This document shows positions 1 through 10,403 of a stretch of DNA of 64,000 bases, piece after piece. The position numbers and the translations under genes are program-made. Source of the stretch: Trichomonas vaginalis G3 (lineage: Eukaryota; Parabasalia; Trichomonadida; Trichomonadidae). Under the pieces are notes generated by a model that made no database searches, was not told the DNA's origin, and was given only the letters and a program-made list of their open reading frames with translations. Position 1 is the stretch's first letter; every line of letters starts with the position of its first letter. Where the stretch lies: the NCBI RefSeq assembly GCF_026262505.1, contig NC_067207.1, positions 27,124,082-27,188,081 of the forward strand, given 5' to 3'.

Positions 1-1
1 T

Positions 2-538
2 AAAACAGTCAACAAGCCACCACATAGCTTAGGAGGCTTCAACCTCGCATATCCATGTGATAACGAAGCTCAAATGAAGAAATGGGATCGAATGATTACA
101 TTTGTCGGAAAAATGCCTACAGAACTTAAGACTCGCTACTTCCTTCCACCAGCATTGAAGAAACCAGCAGCTAGAACAACCACAGTTCCAGCACCAGCCG
201 CTCCAATCGTTGAAGCTACACATGATGACCGAATTGACGGACTTTCCAGCGGATCTGACCTCAAAGATGATCCAAATGAAGGTGCAGAAGTCGACAATGG
301 CTTCGTCCCAGTCATTGACGATGAAGGTGGCGAAGATGTTGCTCCAGAACTCTCTGCTCTTTTCATCAACCAAATCATCCAGGAGAAAGGACACATTCCA
401 AGGAAAGCGAGAAGAGCAGCGGAACAGGGACTTCCACTGACAACTTCGGACATCGTCGGCGGCCCAGTTGAAGGAATCAGGAGAGTCGGAAGACCAGTTG
501 TAAGAAGAAGCACACATGATGACGACGATGATATGTAA
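2..538 (+). CDS. Unknown protein with acidic C-terminal tail, 3' part only
   Basis: The reading frame is open from the first bases of the window, so the start lies outside it; 178 residues are visible. The first ATG at 74 is probably internal, because the codons before it are also open and protein-like. The visible part has a short ordered segment, then an Ala/Pro-rich linker, then an Asp/Glu-rich stretch around a predicted helix (EDVAPELSALFINQIIQEK), and a last stretch of five Asp before the final Met. I do not recognise the family. The acidic, low-complexity end suggests a flexible tail that binds partners. TAA is followed directly by an AT-rich spacer. Confidence 0.7.
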   Translation, partial: KTVNKPPHSLGGFNLAYPCDNEAQMKKWDRMITFVGKMPTELKTRYFLPPALKKPAARTTTVPAPAAPIVEATHDDRIDGLSSGSDLKDDPNEGAEVDNGFVPVIDDEGGEDVAPELSALFINQIIQEKGHIPRKARRAAEQGLPLTTSDIVGGPVEGIRRVGRPVVRRSTHDDDDDM

Positions 539-1196
539 TTAAATATATTTTAAATTTTGTTCATATATAATAATTTGTCGATGATAAATGTATCCTATTT
601 CTATATTTTCATAAAATCAGATTGGAAATCATTTCCTTCGCGTCTGTCCCTCAAAATTTGAGCGAATTGAAAGGTTTACACACGATGAATATGATTTCAG
701 ATATTATAAAGAAATTTTACTCATGATTGTTACAGGAAAAAAGATGATATTGGATTTTGAAGAAATATATTACTAAAGATATGGATCATATAAAGTAATT
801 TTACTCATGATTGTAACAAGAAAAAAGATGATGTTGGAATGGCAAGAAATTTCTTATCCCTGTGGGAGTTAATATTGAACACCCCATAATAAGGTCATCC
901 AAAAACAGTAATTAAAAACTACAGTTTGAAAATATTCTGAAACTCTGTTTGTTGAGAAGGTATGAATTTGTTCATTGCGGATTTTTTTTTGGTCAGAAAG
1001 TGCTTATTTTTGTTCCAGATTTGGAAATGTGGAGAGATTACTTGATAATATCAATCATAGCGTAAAATTTAAAATGTATGATGTCCCTGAAAGAGATAGT
1101 AGATACATCATACTTTCAAATTTCGGAAAAATTCGATAAGATATAAATCATAAAAATTTTATATTTTATAATAATTAAGGTTTTGTAAACTATTGA
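539..1196. other. AT-rich spacer
   Basis: No credible reading frame on either strand. It holds one imperfect tandem duplication (listed separately). The last 60 bases are very A/T-rich and lead straight into the start-less beta-helix pseudogene, with no recognisable promoter. Confidence 0.6.
701..868. repeat. Two imperfect tandem copies, period 84 bp
   Basis: The block 'ttttactcatgattgt' followed by 'aaaaaagatgat' occurs at 715 and again at 799, an offset of 84 bases, with similar sequence on both sides. It is non-coding and looks like a local duplication. Confidence 0.6.
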
Positions 1197-2253
1197 AAAT
1201 CATATTTGTTTGGAGAGGATAAAGAAGAAAATCTCTTTAGTAGAGGAAGAACATCATGCTTTCGTTTCTCAGGACCTTCAAACGATATATGGAATAGATT
1301 CTATGATGATGCAAATATTGACACATTTATTAATACAAGTCGAATTGACGCCGAATTCAACAACGTCTTTGTTGATTACGCTCTTTTCAAAAATTTTAGT
1401 CCAGAAGGTGTTATTCGAATTTCTAAACCAACTGCAGATACAAAAGTTCTTGTTTCAACATCTTCTTTTATTAATTGTTCTTCTAATAAAAACGGGGGAT
1501 CAATATATATGGCAATATCAGAATTTGGGGATGGAGCTGGATCATTTGTTCAATACAACGTCTGTAGTTATGAATCTAAGACCACAAAATACATAACAGG
1601 ATCTCATTCATTTATTATAGTGACAAATGATGATAATCACAAGAATTTTGTTATTGAATCATCATTCACTCAAAGTACAGGAGAGTCAGCTGTTTTGTAT
1701 AATAGATATGGATCTCTTCTATTTTCATCAATAAATATCTCTGATTCAAATCTAGAAATGAATGCAGCATTTGTTAGTAAGGAACCATCTTCTCTTTCAA
1801 CAACAAATTTTAGTAATTTCTATAATATTTCATCAAATGAACGATGTTGTTTTTTTTCATCATTCTAATGATCAAAATTTCTATTTTTGTAATGTTATTG
1901 ATAACAATGTTTCTGGAGATGATGCCGGAATTTTCTATCTCTATGAAGTCACATTTTCAGTAAATCAATGTTTCTACAAAGGAAACAATGCTTCTAATTT
2001 TTTATTAATTTATAATGAATATTTCTCAGCTACTGTAGATGAATGCCATTTTGAAGAAAACACATTTCCAACAGATAAAAATTATATTACGAATTCAAGT
2101 TCAATGACAGAATTAAATCTTTCTAATTTATATTCTCTTTATTTATGCGCACTTCCAATTAGAAATAAAAAAGATTCTATTCGCATTCCAAATATTTCTT
2201 TTTCTAACTTATTTTCAAATCAACCTTCAATTTATACTAAACATAGAAAATAG
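1197..2253 (+). pseudogene. Beta-helix-type surface protein pseudogene, copy A
   Basis: Two overlapping frames (about 1197-1868 and 1762-2253) together encode a Ser/Asn/Phe-rich protein. Short repeating pieces such as VSTSSFINCSS, FVIESSFTQ and INISDSNL resemble the rungs of right-handed beta-helix (pectate-lyase-fold) surface proteins, which are abundant in trichomonads. There is no ATG at the front: the frame opens just after a TGA at 1194. The frame changes at a run of eight T at 1850-1857, and copy B at 28.5 kb shows the uninterrupted order there. No signal peptide or membrane anchor is visible, so both ends may be missing. A one-base error in the T run is possible, but the missing start would remain. 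Confidence 0.65.
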
Positions 2254-2633
2254 TTTTTTTATGAATACATCACTAAGTTCTAAATAGCATTCAGGACAAT
2301 TTAATTCTTCATCATTTGTTGTGCAATTTTGGGAAGTAAAATATTAAAAATTTTCGTGAAAATTTCTCTATTCCGTCTTTTTGACAGGGAGCGGCGCGAC
2401 CCCAAATTGTCAGAAAAGTGTATTCTATTTCATATGATTATTTTTGCTTATAATGACAAACATTATTTGAACCAAAAATAATTGGATGCAATAGCAATAT
2501 TCAAAGAGCCAATGAAAACATTGACTTATGGATCCGAAAAGTTCGATTTTTTTGAGCAAAAAAGAAGAGTTCAAAAATGTAAACTATTCAGTGTCACCCC
2601 CTTAAATTTAAACTGTTCCCTAAAATAACAAAA
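2254..2633. other. Spacer upstream of the TELO2 gene
   Basis: Non-coding. It contains one GC-rich island at about 2387-2405 (gagcggcgcgacccc) in otherwise AT-rich DNA. The promoter of the next gene must lie here. A 'gtcaccccc' sits about 40 bases before the ATG, but it does not match the trichomonad initiator well. Confidence 0.5.
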
Positions 2634-4985
2634 ATGAAATCTCAACTTTATAAACTTAAGGTCATAACGAAAGATTCTGATGCAGACAAAGTGGCAAAAG
2701 ATGTCAGAGAGATATCAAATTATCTGCAGGAAGACTCATCTCTGTTACAACTTTATATTGAAATTTGTTTATCAAGTATTCTTCCATTTTTTGGCAAAAC
2801 ATTCCCAGTAGATACAAAATTGCAATCCATTGACTATTGGCTGCTACAGCCAAAGTTAGAAGTCATTTCAACAATAATTTCTTGTTTGAAAAATCCAAAT
2901 TCACAATTAACTGCAGTTTACTATCTTTCTAAATGGACTAACAGTAAAATATTCTCGAATTTAATAGACACAATACTCTCAACAGGCAAAAATGAGAACT
3001 ATTCCGAATTATTATCAATAATTTTTTCAATTCCCGACCAAGTAGCCGCAATATATTACGATATTTTGCAAAATGAGAAACAACTTCAAGCCAAAAAAGA
3101 TAATCAATCAGAAGAAACACAAAATAAAGAAGAAAATAAAGAAACAAAAGAAACTAAGAAACGTGTACAAATAATTACAGACGAACAGCGAAAAATGTTT
3201 ACAGAAACTCTCGAAAAATCCAACTTTTTCACTAAATTAGCCAAATCATTAACAAATCTCGATCCAATCTTGATTTCTAAGTTTTCAATCCTTAATTTAA
3301 CGCAATACTTATGGAATACAAAGTTCACTGAAGTACAATTTGCTGAATCTGCCCTTAATTTGCAGCCATCTGCAGTTTCTCCCTTTATTTCCTCATTAAT
3401 TGAGGACAAACCGAAAGAATTTGCCACAGCAGTTCTTTCTGTCCTCTATCCAAACGTCGATCGCGTTAAAAAACTCATCAGAAACCACTTTTTAACTCAA
3501 AAAGTTTTATCTCAGCACGCACAAGACACTTTGATCGCATTTTTAATTGGCCAAGGTGAAGTGATCTCTACTATTGAACTTTGTGGCGAGATATGGAGTC
3601 GCCATGTGCTAATTACTCAAATGTCGACAGGATTACACTCCCAGCTCTCCCATATCATATTAGCGATGCTTGATAAAGTCACTAAAGAGGAAATACAGAA
3701 CTGCAAAGCCACTTCTTTGATTATGAGTGGAGTTACAGCTCATATCGGAATATCTTCACCAGAAATCCGAAAAGAAGGACTTATGATTGGCGAAAAAATC
3801 ACACATATCTTATTACCAGACCAACCAGTCAAATTCGACGAACTTCACCCAGAAGATGATCAAAAAGAGAAAGAAGAGAAAGAAAAGACAGAAAAACTAC
3901 TGTCAAAACCTCCAGAGTCCGACCAACCATCGTCAGATGATGAAGATAAAGAGTTAGACATCGATGGAGAGTGGAAAGAAGGAATTGACTTCGCGGCAAA
4001 GGGTAATAGTGACGACGATTCAGATGAAGACCCATTAGTTCCGTATAAAATCGATGATGATGTCGGTAGCGATAATTTACCAGTATTACATCCAAGAGAG
4101 CTCATTAAGCTCTTCAGAACAGACGAGAATGATAGCGAGAGATACAGAAAGTACAATTCTGCTATCGTAGCTGCAGCAGATGTTTGTAAGAGAATTACTG
4201 CCTTAGAATTACAACAAATGGGCGGCGAGTTACTTCAAACATTGATCAACGCTGACAATGAATACAATAACGATGACTTTGAAGACTTGAGAAGGAACGC
4301 ATTGGTTGCTTTGATGTCAAGTTTCCCTTTAGAAGTATCTAAGCTCGTAATCGCTGAGCTTAGGAAGACCAGGGATTATTCACTTGGCAGAAGGCTTGTA
4401 GTAATGACGAGTATTGCTTATGCAGCGAGTGAATTAACTGAATTGCCAAAACCAGAGCGAGAAGACATAATCGAAGGCCATATCCAAAGGTGGGGTGACC
4501 CCAAGAACGCAAGGAGATGGGGCTCAACACTCCACAAAGTGAAGATGGTCAAAGCCGTCAATCGTTTCTCCCCATGCGCAACAGTTTATTTCTATGGTTT
4601 ACTCAGCGGCTGCGATTTACAGAAGATATTGAGAGAAGAGGATGGTCTGGAAGCAACACAGCTACTTACGACACTCGCAGTGATCATAGAAGCTGCAGGA
4701 GAGTCAGTCATGGAGTTGGACAGAATGGCCACTGATTTGATGGATGTTTGCTTGGTTTTGACACCAATTAGACCTCCAAACGCAAGGAAGGCACTCATGT
4801 TTGCAATTGCATGCGCTGTTAGAGTGTTGAATGACTACAGAGGTAATGATATAATGGGAGAGTTCCTTGTCAACGCTGCTGAAAATGATCCTGATGAAAA
4901 TGTAAGAGATTTGGCAATCGGTGTCTGCTCAATATTGGCTCAGAGACACGATGATTATCTGAATAACTTGTTCAAGAATGTATAG
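2634..4985 (+). CDS. TELO2: TELO2/Tel2-like protein, PIKK maturation factor
   Basis: The 783-residue alpha-solenoid protein fits the Tel2 family, in which a helical N-terminal arm and a C-terminal arm are joined by an acidic linker. Around residues 330-400 it has the family's typical run (LITQMSTGLHSQLSHIILAM, then IRKEGLMIGEKITHIL). An Asp/Glu/Ser-rich linker at about 405-475 ends in DPLVPYKIDDD, like the SDDEFVPYDM box of animal and fungal Tel2. The C-terminal helices follow (DLRRNALVALMSSFPLEVSKL). Tel2 acts with Tti1 and Tti2 and with Hsp90/R2TP to assemble PI3K-like kinases (mTOR, ATM, ATR, SMG1). CK2-type sites in the linker recruit R2TP in other organisms, and acidic Ser sites are present here. 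The start is the first ATG. The protein is shorter than human TELO2 (about 840 residues) but complete in layout. Confidence 0.8.
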   Translation: MKSQLYKLKVITKDSDADKVAKDVREISNYLQEDSSLLQLYIEICLSSILPFFGKTFPVDTKLQSIDYWLLQPKLEVISTIISCLKNPNSQLTAVYYLSKWTNSKIFSNLIDTILSTGKNENYSELLSIIFSIPDQVAAIYYDILQNEKQLQAKKDNQSEETQNKEENKETKETKKRVQIITDEQRKMFTETLEKSNFFTKLAKSLTNLDPILISKFSILNLTQYLWNTKFTEVQFAESALNLQPSAVSPFISSLIEDKPKEFATAVLSVLYPNVDRVKKLIRNHFLTQKVLSQHAQDTLIAFLIGQGEVISTIELCGEIWSRHVLITQMSTGLHSQLSHIILAMLDKVTKEEIQNCKATSLIMSGVTAHIGISSPEIRKEGLMIGEKITHILLPDQPVKFDELHPEDDQKEKEEKEKTEKLLSKPPESDQPSSDDEDKELDIDGEWKEGIDFAAKGNSDDDSDEDPLVPYKIDDDVGSDNLPVLHPRELIKLFRTDENDSERYRKYNSAIVAAADVCKRITALELQQMGGELLQTLINADNEYNNDDFEDLRRNALVALMSSFPLEVSKLVIAELRKTRDYSLGRRLVVMTSIAYAASELTELPKPEREDIIEGHIQRWGDPKNARRWGSTLHKVKMVKAVNRFSPCATVYFYGLLSGCDLQKILREEDGLEATQLLTTLAVIIEAAGESVMELDRMATDLMDVCLVLTPIRPPNARKALMFAIACAVRVLNDYRGNDIMGEFLVNAAENDPDENVRDLAIGVCSILAQRHDDYLNNLFKNV

Positions 4986-5165
4986 AATATATTTATATAA
5001 AGATAATAGATTTTCATTTAAATTGCTTTTTTCCTCTATTTTATTAGTCTGGAAAGCTATTTTAATATAGTGTTGTTATGTGTTTGCAAAAAAATCAAAT
5101 TCTAAATCAATACATATGATTGCTATCTTTCTTGATTAGAGTTGGACATCCAACACGTCATATCA

Positions 5166-5171
5166 TATTTT
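5166..5171. repeat. Target-site duplication, left copy (tatttt)
   Basis: The six bases directly left of the Maverick's left end are tatttt, and the same six lie directly right of its right end at 24724-24729. A 6-bp duplication is the size expected of Maverick/Polinton integration. Confidence 0.9.
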
Positions 5172-5448
5172 AGTAGTAGGATATGATGGGTTTTGTGACT
5201 TTTTTTGTAAACGTAAGAATTCATACAATATTGAACGATTTTGTATCATTTTTTTTAACATATGAAGTAAAAAATGTATGAATTCTTACGGTTTTTATTC
5301 TTACGTTTTTGAATAAATCAAGATTTAAAAAATTTTCAAAATTGTAAGACATTTACACTCAGCCCATGCATAATGAAATAAAAAATAAATTTTTTAAAAA
5401 AATAAACACATTAAAAAATTAACATTAATTTTAAAATAATTTATTTTT
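5172..5448 (+). repeat. Left terminal inverted repeat of the Maverick, 277 bp
   Basis: It matches the reverse complement of 24447-24723, base for base as far as I could compare, including the homopolymer runs. The match stops where the left side reads 'cc' and the right side continues with A/T. It begins 5'-AG, as Polintons usually do. An inner pair of short inverted pieces (gtaagaattcatac and its complement, at about 5213 and 5275) can form a hairpin inside the repeat. Confidence 0.95.
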
Positions 5449-5691
5449 CCATCTTTTATAAAAGAAGCTATATATATAGATGATGTCAGATATTCCGCGA
5501 TTAATTAAACATTGTTTAAATCCTGAATGGAATCAATGGAGTCATAATCAAAGACCTCATAAACGAGTAAAAGAAATAATTATTTTCATGAATAAAAGAT
5601 TCACTACCATAATGAAATAAAAAAATAAAAAAATAAACTTTAAAAATTCATGTCTTACATTTCTGAATAATTTATTTTTATTTTGTATGAA

Positions 5692-6798
5692 ATGAGCGTC
5701 AAGACTAACGATGTTAAAAAATTGGGATTCACAAACGAGGAAATAAAGGATATATTAGATGAGGCGGGTTATGAAGTTAGTAAATATTATTTAAGAAATT
5801 GTCAAAAATTTGCCGAGTTATTAAATGATTTAGATTATGATGGAAAAATGAATAAAGATGATGTTATAAATTTCATATATCCCACATCTGAAGAAGAAAA
5901 ACCAAAAGAACCTGATGTTTTCCCTGAATATTATGAAGAACGAATTAAAGATGATGAATATGATGAAATTGAAAGACTGGAAAAAATAAGAGATGAAATA
6001 GATGAAAAAATTAAGGAATTAAGAGAAGTTGAAAAATATAATGAAAATGAAGTAGAGGGTTTAATGAATATCCCAGCTTCAGAATCAGCAGTTCAGAAAT
6101 CTCATGAAGAAAGATATAAAAATTATGTCTCAGAATCAACACAAAATTTATTAGATGGTGAAATAGACGAAACACTTTCAGAAGAAGGTACTAAATTTAT
6201 TCGTAAACATAAGTTACAATTTATTGATAATGAAGAATACCCCTGTATCCTACTTTCACCACCTTTAGATTCTGAGAAATTCAAAAAAGCTCTTAAAAAC
6301 GTGACATATGCAACTAATACGATTAAGAAAGAAGATCATGATATTTACACAAATTATTATTTAAATAAATGCACAGGTGTTGATAAAGTTTTTGATTTAT
6401 TAGATAAAATATCAAAAGAAACCATTGGAACCTATAAAATTTTATGTGATTGTGGTTTCATTATTGAAGATACTAATAATGTTTCATATGAAAGAACAGC
6501 ACCGAAGGAAGATGAAGTTGAAAGGTCTATACCATTCGTTATTAAGAACATAAAAGATATGAAAACTTATAAACATTATATTTATTCATTTATTTCAGAA
6601 AAAATGGAAGCAACCCATAAAACATCTTCTCATCATTTTATAGCTATTCATACATTCCTTTTCAAAGTTGTGAAATTAAATAAGACAGGAATTAGATTTA
6701 ATGTATCAGGGTACGCATTCTTGAGTAAATTAAAATGTATTCGTCACGTCGCAGATGATAAAAATTTATGTGTTCTTAATTCATTTTATGGGCTTTAA
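5692..6798 (+). CDS. Maverick gene of unknown function, acidic coiled-coil protein
   Basis: A 368-residue frame starting at the ATG at 5692; the codons before it in frame do not offer a better start. The first 60 residues form a small helical domain with an EF-hand-like turn (LNDLDYDGKMNKDD), followed by a strongly charged Glu/Lys coiled coil at about 85-130. The C-terminal third is mixed alpha/beta and ends in VADDKNLCVLNSFYGL, where D-x-N-x-C faintly recalls an OTU-type cysteine protease start; this is only a resemblance. It is the first gene after the left inverted repeat and lies directly upstream of the polymerase gene on the same strand. Function unknown. Confidence 0.6.
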   Translation: MSVKTNDVKKLGFTNEEIKDILDEAGYEVSKYYLRNCQKFAELLNDLDYDGKMNKDDVINFIYPTSEEEKPKEPDVFPEYYEERIKDDEYDEIERLEKIRDEIDEKIKELREVEKYNENEVEGLMNIPASESAVQKSHEERYKNYVSESTQNLLDGEIDETLSEEGTKFIRKHKLQFIDNEEYPCILLSPPLDSEKFKKALKNVTYATNTIKKEDHDIYTNYYLNKCTGVDKVFDLLDKISKETIGTYKILCDCGFIIEDTNNVSYERTAPKEDEVERSIPFVIKNIKDMKTYKHYIYSFISEKMEATHKTSSHHFIAIHTFLFKVVKLNKTGIRFNVSGYAFLSKLKCIRHVADDKNLCVLNSFYGL

Positions 6799-6847
6799 AA
6801 AATAAACTTTATTTTTATTTATTTTTTAATTTTTTATTCTTACATAA

Positions 6848-9800
6848 ATGAACAAAAACGGAACAGCTAAAATGAATGATAATCAAATAAGAGCCGAAGG
6901 TAGAAGGTTATTTAAACGCTTCTATAACATTCCTGATGGTGTTAATCCTAAAACTCGTAGAAGTTATTTAAATGAAGCAATAGATGCATATGAAGGATTT
7001 GACATTTCATCAGAAAGTGAGAGGTTAGCAAGAATGTTAAATGTTAATATTGATTTTTATTATTGTGACCCTCAACCAGAAGACGTAAACATTAACAAGG
7101 TAGACTTTCCATTAGTGGAATCAATAATGATAGATCCAGAATTTGAAACAGTAAATATTTTATTAACACAGAGTCCATGTGGAAAACTTCACGCTGACAG
7201 AATTACAGACGTTGAAGCACTCACAGGATATAAAGTTTGCCCCTTTTGCAAAGAAGAAGTATATTCTATCCGTGATGATCCAGAAAGGAAAAACCAAAGA
7301 AGATTTTTAAAACATTGTGAGAAATGTAAAGAAAATAATGGAAGATTAATTCAAGACGTTCAATTGCAAAACACACAACAACCATATACACCACATATCA
7401 CGAAACAGAAGATATATCAATGGCTATTAGCTCACAATTTGCAGAAATATTATAAACCGACAAGATATTATATTACTTTTGACTTTGAAACATTAGAGAC
7501 TAAAGAAGAACTTCAACTTTCTGAATGTGCAACTTTGAACGCTTACTTAAAACCATTTATGGTATCATCAACGGTTAAATTAAATGATAAAACATATACG
7601 AGGAATTTTTGCTTAACTTCGAGTGATTCTTTTATTTCTGATTGGATTGAGTTTTTATTTTCAACCTGTTCATTAGTTGCTAAATCAAATATGTGTCAAT
7701 ACAATGAATTATTGAAGTCGCAAACGGCGGGGACTTTGTCCCATACATTAAATGAAAAACAGAAGGAAGCATTTAAAGAACTTCTAGATGAGGAATTCAA
7801 TAAAGTGAATATCATAGGTTTTAATTCGGGAAAGTTTGATTTAAATTTAATTCTTCGTGATTTAAACACTGCAAAATGGAAAATAAAATCAATGCTGGGT
7901 TCATCTTCACAATTTAAGCAAATCATTGTAAAGAAAACAAACGTTCCATATGAATTGAGATTTATTGACATCAGAAATTATATAGCGGGTGGGACATTAG
8001 ATCAATTCACTCAAGATTTCGGAAACAATAAATCACGTGTTAAATCCTTTTTCCCTTATCAATTTATCACATGGGAGAATTACGAAGAAGAATTAGATAA
8101 AGAGGAACCATTCACGAAAGATTCATTTTATTCAGCATTAACCCAAGAAACTATATCAGATAGTGATTATCAAATATATCTCAATGATGCTAAAAACTTT
8201 AAGAATAGATTAGAATATTTTATTCATTATTGCAATAAAGATGTTGAAATTATGATTGACCCAATTGATAAAATTATCGAAGAAACATTTGTTTATAAAA
8301 TTGACATGCTTCATAATCTTTCTTTATCATCGAATGCTTCAATGATTCGTTACGCTTTAGCATATAAAGACTTTAATCCTAATGAAAAATATCCTGAGGA
8401 AGAGATAGAATCAAGTTTTGAATTAACGAAAAAGTATTGGAAATATAAAATTGAATCATATAAGAAACAAGATGAAAAAGCAGAAAGAGATACTAAAAAT
8501 AATGTTTCAATGGATGATTTTCAATACTATCACGATTTAATCCTTTCATCTAAATGTAAAATGTGTGGTAAAGCGTTTACATATGCAAATAAACCAACAT
8601 TAGATAGAATCGATAATGAAAAACCACATACCAAAGAAAATTGTCAGTTAATGTGTTGTTATTGTAATGTCGTAAAATCAAATAAAGATGAAGACGTTCA
8701 ACGTTTAAGAATCAATTTAAGAAATTATGCATTAAAAAATAATTTACCAATGACTTTAGATTCAGTTGAAGCTTATCACATTCTCCGTAATGGAATTACT
8801 GGTGGTTTATCAAATGTTCAACATCGTGTTAATCTTAAAGGAATCACGCACATTAATAAACTTTCATATAGTCCAGAAACTAAAACTGTATCAAATGAGG
8901 ACACCACCAACATTATGTCTCATTTCGTTGGTGTTGACTTTAATTCATTATATCCTTCATCATTTTCATCTAATCCTCATGATTTCATTCAATATACTGA
9001 CCATAAAATGTATATGCCGGGAAGATTGAATGGTGTTATCATTTGTGATACAGCAACAAAGAAAGCAAAAGCACTGGGAATAATTAAGAAGAAAAATACT
9101 TTATTCGTTGCTGAAGTAAAGGGTCACATTGATGAAAAATACATTAATGATTACATAAACTTTTTACCGATAATAAGAAACTTAGATATTATCACAGATG
9201 AAAAAACAATTGGCAGTTTTATGTATAATTACATGAAATCAAACAATTTACCAGTTGACCAGAAACAGAGGAAATTAACTCAGTTAGCATCAACACACAA
9301 CCAATATCAACCATTTTCTTCTTATTATCTATGGTATCTAATAGACAGATTTCATTTTATCATCGATGATATTCAATCAATTTTAACATTTACTAAAAAC
9401 ACTTGTTTTAATGAATTTGCGAATGAATTTATGAACGAAAGACAAAAGGCTGAATTAGAAGGAAATAAAGGAAAAAGTTTATTTTGCAAGATTTCACTTA
9501 ATGGATCATATGGTTACGATGCAATGAATACACAAAATTACGCAAAGACTAAAATAATGAATGCACAGAAGGCACGCGTTGCATGTATGTCAAATAAGTT
9601 TAAAAACATAAGAGAAATAGGAGAGGATACATATCAAGTGATGCTTAAAGATAGATTTTATAGATGTGATACATGTTTACAAGAGGCATTCTTCACTTTA
9701 GATAACGCAAAATACTGGTATTTGGTTTTCATTTATGATTTTATGTATAAATGCATGGATGTTAATCGTTTTCATTTCATTGAAGGTGATACTGATTCAT

Positions 9801-10315
9801 CTTATTGGGCAATCGCTGGCGACCCAAATCTTCCTAACACTCAAGCATTTCAGGCGATTGTAACCGATAAACAATTTTATGATAAAAACATTTTCAAATT
9901 CGCACCATTTGATTTCTTCTGTTTTGATGAGAAATTTAAACCTAAATTAAAGAATAAAGCTGAAGAAAAAGCACATGAGAAAAAATTATTGGGTTTAGCA
10001 ATTGAGAAACAAGGTGATAACATGGTTGCTTTATGCCCTAAGTGTTATACATCATTCAACGGTTCAATTGATGGAAGTGATTTTAAAAAGATTGCACAAA
10101 AAATGAAAGGTGTTAGTTTACGACAAAATAAACAATTAACACCTAAAAATTATTTGGATATAATAAATGATAAAGTGATATTTGATGGTCAAAATATTAA
10201 TTTACAACTTAAAAACGGGTCAATGACTCGCTTAACAATTGGTAAGACTGCATTAACAGGAGCACACACTAAGGCTGTATGTTGTGAAAATGGATGTTGT
10301 ATGCCATTTATTTAA
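6848..10315 (+). CDS. Protein-primed-type family B DNA polymerase with HNH-like insert
   Basis: 1155 residues, the size of Polinton PolB. A zinc-finger-like N-terminal region (C131, C134 to C160) precedes the exonuclease domain: Exo I FDFET with D212 and E214, Exo II around GFNSGKFD at 324-331, and Exo III YCNKDVEIM near 460. The polymerase palm has motif A VGVDFNSLYPS (D697), motif B KISLNGSYGYD from 881, and motif C GDTDSSY (D981, D983). Between the two domains, about 565-620, lies a Cys4/His HNH-nuclease-like module (C570, C573, D586, H594, then CCYC at 603-606). In Polintons this enzyme copies the element from terminal-protein primers at the inverted repeats. The start ATG follows the T-rich, ataaATG leader shared by genes of this element. 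Confidence 0.93.
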   Translation: MNKNGTAKMNDNQIRAEGRRLFKRFYNIPDGVNPKTRRSYLNEAIDAYEGFDISSESERLARMLNVNIDFYYCDPQPEDVNINKVDFPLVESIMIDPEFETVNILLTQSPCGKLHADRITDVEALTGYKVCPFCKEEVYSIRDDPERKNQRRFLKHCEKCKENNGRLIQDVQLQNTQQPYTPHITKQKIYQWLLAHNLQKYYKPTRYYITFDFETLETKEELQLSECATLNAYLKPFMVSSTVKLNDKTYTRNFCLTSSDSFISDWIEFLFSTCSLVAKSNMCQYNELLKSQTAGTLSHTLNEKQKEAFKELLDEEFNKVNIIGFNSGKFDLNLILRDLNTAKWKIKSMLGSSSQFKQIIVKKTNVPYELRFIDIRNYIAGGTLDQFTQDFGNNKSRVKSFFPYQFITWENYEEELDKEEPFTKDSFYSALTQETISDSDYQIYLNDAKNFKNRLEYFIHYCNKDVEIMIDPIDKIIEETFVYKIDMLHNLSLSSNASMIRYALAYKDFNPNEKYPEEEIESSFELTKKYWKYKIESYKKQDEKAERDTKNNVSMDDFQYYHDLILSSKCKMCGKAFTYANKPTLDRIDNEKPHTKENCQLMCCYCNVVKSNKDEDVQRLRINLRNYALKNNLPMTLDSVEAYHILRNGITGGLSNVQHRVNLKGITHINKLSYSPETKTVSNEDTTNIMSHFVGVDFNSLYPSSFSSNPHDFIQYTDHKMYMPGRLNGVIICDTATKKAKALGIIKKKNTLFVAEVKGHIDEKYINDYINFLPIIRNLDIITDEKTIGSFMYNYMKSNNLPVDQKQRKLTQLASTHNQYQPFSSYYLWYLIDRFHFIIDDIQSILTFTKNTCFNEFANEFMNERQKAELEGNKGKSLFCKISLNGSYGYDAMNTQNYAKTKIMNAQKARVACMSNKFKNIREIGEDTYQVMLKDRFYRCDTCLQEAFFTLDNAKYWYLVFIYDFMYKCMDVNRFHFIEGDTDSSYWAIAGDPNLPNTQAFQAIVTDKQFYDKNIFKFAPFDFFCFDEKFKPKLKNKAEEKAHEKKLLGLAIEKQGDNMVALCPKCYTSFNGSIDGSDFKKIAQKMKGVSLRQNKQLTPKNYLDIINDKVIFDGQNINLQLKNGSMTRLTIGKTALTGAHTKAVCCENGCCMPFI

Positions 10316-10403
10316 TACAATTTAAAATTTTATTTTTAATGAAATGCCACAGAAGAGACAAAGAGGTGGGCACCCTTAAAACATTGATTTTATTTTTATA
10401 TAA

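Noticed and set aside
29-517. Long frame on the - strand
   Set aside because: Exact antisense shadow of the gene at 2-538; Trp/Cys/Ser-rich composition is typical of a shadow frame.
2634-4985. First reading as proteasome subunit Rpn2 or another HEAT protein
   Set aside because: No PC-type repeats. The acidic linker ending in a FVPYDM-like box and the GLHSQLSHIIL/IGEKITHIL segments fit Tel2 instead.
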